Shown in pieces: positions 1 through 3,762 of a stretch of DNA of 6,005 nucleotides (its first letter is position 1; the number at the start of each line of letters is the position of its first letter). The DNA comes from UBA6901 sp035256085 (lineage in GTDB: Bacteria; Pseudomonadota; Gammaproteobacteria; Acidiferrobacterales; UBA6901). The stretch lies in the NCBI GenBank assembly GCA_035256085.1, contig DATEYP010000279.1:1-6005 (forward strand), in the 5' to 3' direction. The notes beneath the pieces are model-generated. The model was not told the DNA's origin, made no database searches, and saw only the letters and a list, made by a program, of their open reading frames with translations. Made by a program: the position numbers and the translations under genes.

Positions 1-1
1 T

Positions 2-808
2 GCTACGTCATTCTCGCTCGTCGGCAAATTCAATGCTCCAGCACTCGTCGAGAAGGGGGCCATCGTCAAGGTGGGTGGCGAGCTGGTGCTGATGACGGTG
101 TCTGGCCCTATACCCATTACCGCGGTGCACGGCGGTGTCGCATTCAGCCCGGATGCCCTGGCTGACTGGGGAAAGGTTGCGCCAAGTTGGAAGTCCGATT
201 ATCAGCGCTATAAGGCAAATGACGGTTGGAGCGCGCATTTTTTCGACGGTATCACATATTTCAATTTTCCGACGGGCACCAACACAACGAAACAATACGT
301 ATACAACACGCGCATACCAGCATGGACAACCTACATAAACATGCCCGTCGCCCATATGGCGGATTACGCCGGTACGCTGTATTTCGGCTCCTACAACAAC
401 GGAGCAATATATCGGCACGGCACCGGTTCTGACAATGGCTCTGGGATCATTACCTTGGCTAGACAGGGGGCTGCCTATCCAGCTGGAGGATCGCGCGGGG
501 CAAAATACAATATGTTCCGCACGAATATAGACGCCAATGGTCTTGCGCAGGTGCAATTCGCGCTGGATATAGACTTCCAGGATGGCACCCTGGGCACCGT
601 ATTTGATCTGTCCACCAGCGCATCTGGAGCTGATTGGGGGGATGACTGGGGTAGTGATTGGGCCGGTCCAACGACTACCCGACGCAAATGGCGCTCGTCG
701 CATGGATATGGACGGGCTGTCGCCCCAGCGGTACGGACGATTTCGACAGCGTCGGATGTCAAATGGTGGAGCAGCGATATACGCGCCATTCCCGGGGGAC
801 AGCTCTGA
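2..808 (+). CDS. Podophage tail/virion structural protein, C-terminal part (5' end outside window)
   Basis: The frame is open from the first full codon at 2 to the TGA at 806-808, giving 268 residues. The GTG at 71 is only the first in-window start codon; upstream codons in frame read as similar protein (LVGKFNAP, then a GELVLMTV beta-strand), so the gene is cut by the window edge. The sequence is rich in aromatic residues and short beta-strand-like segments (TTYINMP, LYFGSYNNGAIY) and ends in KWWSSDIRAIPGGQL. From memory this resembles the C-terminal half of uncharacterised podophage virion proteins encoded next to ejection-protein genes. A beta-propeller or tail-nozzle role, like P22 gp10 or T7 gp12, is inference. 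Window residues 211-220 hold three Trp spaced four apart (DWGDDWGSDW). The last 46 nt overlap the next gene. No enzymatic motif is visible. The reading frame is secure; the exact function is not. Confidence 0.85.
   Translation, partial: ATSFSLVGKFNAPALVEKGAIVKVGGELVLMTVSGPIPITAVHGGVAFSPDALADWGKVAPSWKSDYQRYKANDGWSAHFFDGITYFNFPTGTNTTKQYVYNTRIPAWTTYINMPVAHMADYAGTLYFGSYNNGAIYRHGTGSDNGSGIITLARQGAAYPAGGSRGAKYNMFRTNIDANGLAQVQFALDIDFQDGTLGTVFDLSTSASGADWGDDWGSDWAGPTTTRRKWRSSHGYGRAVAPAVRTISTASDVKWWSSDIRAIPGGQL
632..664 (+). repeat. Short Asp/Trp/Gly repeat inside the tail protein gene
   Basis: Three near-copies of a 12-nt unit encode DWGD, DWGS and DWAG, placing Trp at window residues 212, 216 and 220. 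The stretch includes a six-G run at 636-641. It probably forms a loop or strand edge near the C terminus of the tail protein. It is a low-complexity feature of the gene and not a separate element. Confidence 0.5.
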
Positions 809-1236
809 TCGTTGTCGCCGGGCAGCGCGAAATAGTAGCCGCGTGGGTGTGCGAGCGAGTTCGCGATATGGCGCCGGTATCGGCGAGCGGATTTGAGGCT
901 ATCGGATTCTCCTTGGATGGCGGCCAGCTCATTGGCGGCGTTGTTTACACCAGCTATTACAGGCTGGCAGACGGCACGGGCGACATCAGCTTGACTGCGG
1001 CAGGCGCACCCGGATGGCTGACCAAGGCCACGTTGCGGGTGATTTTCGGCTATCCCTTCAGGCAAATCAGCTGTTCGCGTGTGACAGCGCTCACATCAAA
1101 ACCAAACCGGCGCTCGCGCGATCTTTTGGAACGCCTTGGATTTGTGCATGAGGGAACCATCCGTGGAGCGTTCGGGTGCGGCCGTGACGGCATCCTGTAC
1201 GGCATGATTCGTGAACAGTGTAAATGGATTAGATGA
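763..1236 (+). CDS. GNAT-family N-acetyltransferase-like protein in the structural cassette
   Basis: The protein has 157 residues from the ATG at 763. The C-terminal half carries a RimJ/RimL-like GNAT signature: RVTALTSKPNRRSRDLLERLGFVHEG (residues 106-131, given here as RVTAL, then NRRSRDLLERLGF, then HEG), followed by ILYGMIREQCKWI. This matches the usual pattern of a strand, then N..S..LLE.LGF..EG..R, then a YGM strand. The canonical acetyl-CoA pyrophosphate loop (Q/R-x-x-G-x-G/A) is not evident; the equivalent stretch is TKATLRVIFGYPF (88-99). Activity is therefore uncertain and the substrate unknown. The start at 763 is preferred because GGA at 754-756 gives a weak ribosome binding site 6 nt upstream and because the N-terminal strand LIVVAGQREIVAAWV is family-like. 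The frame is open further up to a start at 658, but that would lie deeper in gene 1. Its stop overlaps the next start as ATGA (1233-1236). Similar phage GNATs sit among structural genes of other podophages (recalled, not searched). Confidence 0.85.
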   Translation: MVEQRYTRHSRGTALIVVAGQREIVAAWVCERVRDMAPVSASGFEAIGFSLDGGQLIGGVVYTSYYRLADGTGDISLTAAGAPGWLTKATLRVIFGYPFRQISCSRVTALTSKPNRRSRDLLERLGFVHEGTIRGAFGCGRDGILYGMIREQCKWIR

Positions 1237-2249
1237 CGTGGGAGATTACGACATTGGGTAAAAAATCCGGGCCTGAGGCCCCCGATCCGTACGAGGTCTC
1301 TGCGGCGCAGACTGCATCCAACAAAGAGACGGCTGGATACAACGCGGCGTTGAATCGCATAAATCAGTCCTCGCCATTCGGCAGCATCAACTACACCCAG
1401 ACGGGCACCGACCCGACGACCGGGGCGCCGATGTACAGCCAGGAGACACAGCTCTCTCCCGAACTGCAACAGCTCCTGACCAGCCAGATAGGCACCCAGC
1501 AGGGGCTATCTGGAGCAATCACTGGCGCTCTATCGCGCTTGCCAGGCCAGTTCGACGCCAGCGGCATAAACACCGACAACATCGCCAAGACGTCGTATGA
1601 GCGTCAGGCGGAGCAGCTCCGGCCGCAGTTCGAGGAGGGGTGGCGCAATCTGGAGGGGACGATGTCTGACCGGGGTATCCCGATCGGTTCCGAGGTCTGG
1701 AACAACGAGACGAACCGCTACGACACGGCCAGAGATACCGCATTGTCGCAAGCATCGCGCCAAGCCCAACTCGACGCTACGAACGAGGCGCAGCGGCAGT
1801 ATGGCAACCTAGTCACGGAATACAACCTGCCGCTGGGGACGCTGTCTACGCTGATGGGCAACGCGCAGGGCGTACAGAACCCGTCATTCTCGAATTACGC
1901 GCAGGCATCCGCACCGGCGACGGATGTAAGCGGAAACGTCTGGAACTCCTATAACGCCCAGGTACAGCAGGCCAATCAGAACAATAGCAATTTGTGGGGC
2001 GGCGCGCTCGGATTGGGCAAGCTCGGACTGACCGCAGCCAGTATGTTCTCCGACCGCCGCGTGAAGGACGACATCGAGAGAGTCGGTGTGCTCGACAATG
2101 GCTTGCCTGTTTACCGCTTCCGCTACAAGGGCAGCCCGATGGTCCAGATTGGCCTGATGGCTCAGGACGTGGAGAAGCTCAAGCCTGAAGCCGTCGGCGA
2201 GTGGCGCGGGATCAAGACGGTGAATTACGCTTTGGCGACGGCAGCTTGA
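1233..2249 (+). CDS. Phage virion protein with C-terminal S74-type (tail fiber/chaperone) domain
   Basis: This protein has 338 residues from the ATG at 1233, or 331 from the TTG at 1254. The N-terminal section (GKKSGPEAPDPYEVSAAQT, NKETAGYNAALNRINQ, SPFGS, residues 9-51) matches a conserved start known to me from podophage virion proteins of unknown role. Residues 60-260 are Gln/Asn/Ser-rich and helical, with a GTMSDRGIPIGSEVW block (142-156). Residues 271-338 resemble the peptidase S74/endosialidase intramolecular chaperone core: FSDRRVKDDIERVG, then YRFRYKG, then IGLMAQDVEKLKPEAV, then KTVNYALATAA. Ser273 and Lys278 keep the five-residue spacing of the known Ser-Lys cleavage dyad. The protein ends straight after this core, without the long helical extension of classical S74 domains. 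Automated tools would probably call it a tail fiber domain-containing protein, but its neighbours suggest an ejection or internal virion role. The ATGA overlap with the GNAT gene implies coupled translation. Confidence 0.9.
   Translation: MTWEITTLGKKSGPEAPDPYEVSAAQTASNKETAGYNAALNRINQSSPFGSINYTQTGTDPTTGAPMYSQETQLSPELQQLLTSQIGTQQGLSGAITGALSRLPGQFDASGINTDNIAKTSYERQAEQLRPQFEEGWRNLEGTMSDRGIPIGSEVWNNETNRYDTARDTALSQASRQAQLDATNEAQRQYGNLVTEYNLPLGTLSTLMGNAQGVQNPSFSNYAQASAPATDVSGNVWNSYNAQVQQANQNNSNLWGGALGLGKLGLTAASMFSDRRVKDDIERVGVLDNGLPVYRFRYKGSPMVQIGLMAQDVEKLKPEAVGEWRGIKTVNYALATAA
1240..1244 (+). promoter_or_regulatory. Shine-Dalgarno-like GGGAG favouring a TTG start at 1254
   Basis: GGGAG at 1240-1244 is the best ribosome binding sequence near this gene start. 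It lies downstream of the ATG at 1233 and 9 nt upstream of an in-frame TTG (1254-1256). Starting there gives a protein beginning (M)GKKSGPEAPDP, which fits how I recall related phage proteins beginning. It is therefore a candidate for the true initiation site. Confidence 0.5.
2043..2246 (+). other. Encoded S74-type chaperone/autocleavage domain
   Basis: Codons 271-338 of the virion protein encode the S74 core. In endosialidases and related fibers this domain trimerises the protein and then cuts itself off N-terminal to the catalytic Ser. Here the Ser273/Lys278 pair is intact, so cleavage near residue 272 is possible, releasing a fragment of about 66 residues. Cleavage is inferred from the motif alone. 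Confidence 0.75.
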
Positions 2250-2250
2250 T

Positions 2251-3762
2251 ATGGCTGACTACCAGATTTCCCCATTCGCGATGAGCATCATCAAGGGCTT
2301 CGAGGGCTACGAGCCGCGCCCGAAGTGGGACTACAAACAATATTCAGTTGGTTATGGTACGCGGTGGACGCCGGGCACCCCGATCGGCACGCCGGAGGAA
2401 CACGAAACGGCTCTCGGGGGCGAAGCCGGAAAAGTTGGCCAATGGCTCGATGCGAACGTTAAAACGCCGATGTCTGAGCCCCAGAAGGCGGCCCTGACAT
2501 CATTCGGTTTCAACCTCGGCACCGGTAATCTCGCCCGGTTGCTGCCCGATATCAATTCAGGCGACTGGAATCGCGTCGCAACGCGCATGAAGAGTTTCAA
2601 CACAGCTGGGGGCTCGGTATTGCCAGGGCTCACTGATCGTCGCCAGAAAGAGGCGGCGTTGCTGACCGGAGATACGGCTATGCCTCAACCTTCGCTGACA
2701 TCGATGCTTTTCAACAATGCACGCGGGGCGATCGGAGGGCCTCCACAATCGCCACAGACGGGCGGTGCCCTCCTCCCTGCCCAGGTACCAGCAGAAGAGC
2801 TAACGCAGCCCTCTGGCCGCTATTCCAAGCTGGGCGAGGCATTGTTGGCGGCTGCCGCGCAATCGCAGCCAACCGGGTGGGGATCAGCGCTCAACTCGCT
2901 CGGTGATCTGGCGCTGGGCTACACTCTGACCGAGCGCGGCGACAAAGCCAAGCAGGAGTACCAAGCGAAGCTGGCTAAGCGGCTGGCCGGGGCCAACACG
3001 GGCGATGCCTTGACGCAGACGCTCATTGCGTCCGGAGATCCGGAACTGATGAAAACCGGTGTCGCTGCCAAGATGGAAGCCGCGAAGCCGAAATCACAGA
3101 TAGGACGGTACAAGGCGACGGCAGACGGTGTGATTGATACAGCGACTGGAGCATATGTTGCCAGACCCAGTGGTGGGGACGGGGCCAGCGGCCTTGGTCC
3201 TGTCGCCGAGAAGGAGCGTCAGAAGGCGGTCGGCAAGGGCGTGGGAGAGGCTCAGGTCAACCTCCCTCAGGCGAAGAAGAGCGGCCAGTACATTGTCAAG
3301 TCCATCGACGAACTGCTGGGTGATCCCGACCTTTCGCGCGTCACCGGTCCGTGGCAGGGCAGTTCATGGTCTCCCAACATCTCCGGCACGGCCAATCGCG
3401 TGCAGAGCCGCATTGACCAACTCCAGGGGCAGACCTTTTTGCAAGCGTTTAACGCTCTGCGCGGCGGCGGCCAGATCACCGAGGCTGAAGGTGCGAAGGC
3501 TACGGCGGCGCTGAATCGACTTGGGACGCAGAAGATGAGCGACGCAGACTATCGCGCTGCCATTATAGATTTCCGCAACGAGGTCGCCAACCTTTACGAC
3601 TTGGCTCAGGCAAAGGCAGGGATGCCGCCTGAGCGACGCGAGCGCATTTCCGCTCACCAGACGCAGACTCAATCGGTGCCGCGCCCACGTGCAGTAAACC
3701 CTCAAACTGGTGAGACCATCGAGTTCAATCCTGATAGCGGCCAGTGGGAGCCCATAAAATAA
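2251..3762 (+). CDS. Virion-associated GH24 lysozyme fused to a phage ejection/structural protein
   Basis: This 503-residue protein starts 1 nt after the previous stop (2247-2249), so translation is probably coupled; no strong ribosome binding site is visible. Residues 5-142 form a GH24 muramidase domain. GFEGY carries Glu18, Asp27 follows at the same 9-residue distance as Glu11 to Asp20 in T4 lysozyme, and YSVGYGT places Ser32 where T4 has Thr26. FGFNLG (85-90), FNTAGG (116-121) and PGLTDRRQKEA (125-135) are also typical. Residues 143-190 look like a flexible linker. Residues 190-280 (GRYSKLGEALLAAAAQ, then GDPELMKTGVAAKM) and 320-460 (LLGDPDLSRVTGPW, then LQGQTFLQAFNALRGGGQITEAEGAKA) match recurrent podophage structural-protein modules. 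No signal peptide or transmembrane anchor is seen, and at 503 residues it is far longer than a lytic endolysin (about 150-180). The likely role is to cleave murein locally during DNA entry, as the transglycosylase part of T7 gp16 does. Confidence 0.9.
   Translation: MADYQISPFAMSIIKGFEGYEPRPKWDYKQYSVGYGTRWTPGTPIGTPEEHETALGGEAGKVGQWLDANVKTPMSEPQKAALTSFGFNLGTGNLARLLPDINSGDWNRVATRMKSFNTAGGSVLPGLTDRRQKEAALLTGDTAMPQPSLTSMLFNNARGAIGGPPQSPQTGGALLPAQVPAEELTQPSGRYSKLGEALLAAAAQSQPTGWGSALNSLGDLALGYTLTERGDKAKQEYQAKLAKRLAGANTGDALTQTLIASGDPELMKTGVAAKMEAAKPKSQIGRYKATADGVIDTATGAYVARPSGGDGASGLGPVAEKERQKAVGKGVGEAQVNLPQAKKSGQYIVKSIDELLGDPDLSRVTGPWQGSSWSPNISGTANRVQSRIDQLQGQTFLQAFNALRGGGQITEAEGAKATAALNRLGTQKMSDADYRAAIIDFRNEVANLYDLAQAKAGMPPERRERISAHQTQTQSVPRPRAVNPQTGETIEFNPDSGQWEPIK
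3746..3750 (+). promoter_or_regulatory. Shine-Dalgarno for the giant ejection protein gene
   Basis: GGGAG lies inside the last codons of the lysozyme gene, 11 nt before the ATG at 3762. The stop and start overlap by one base (TAATG, 3760-3764). The site supports 3762 as the start and suggests initiation by reinitiation or coupling. Confidence 0.6.

Noticed and set aside
8..703. A 231-codon open frame on the - strand opposite the tail gene
   Set aside because: It lies opposite a protein-like + strand frame with family-like features, has no recognisable motif and runs against the direction of every other gene.
658..762. Upstream TTG start at 658 for the GNAT-like gene
   Set aside because: It would add 35 residues overlapping the tail gene with no family-like sequence; the ATG at 763 has a nearby GGA and fits the expected N-terminal strand.
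636..808. A -1 frameshift at the six-G run fusing the tail protein to the GNAT-like protein
   Set aside because: A TAG at 652-654 in the target frame would stop the shifted product at once, the run is not a proper slippery heptamer in the tail frame, and the in-frame C terminus is family-like. Two overlapping genes explain the region.
475..1065. A 196-codon - strand frame spanning the tail gene/GNAT junction
   Set aside because: It covers two supported + strand genes, and its translation looks like reverse-complement noise.
2251..2680. Calling the lysozyme gene a host-lysis endolysin
   Set aside because: The domain is fused to about 350 residues of structural sequence, no holin or spanin gene is adjacent, and it sits inside the virion gene block.
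3134..3514. A 126-codon + strand frame within the lysozyme/ejection gene
   Set aside because: It is fully inside a supported gene in another frame, has an Arg/Ser/Ala-rich translation, and has no ribosome binding site or domain that I could see.
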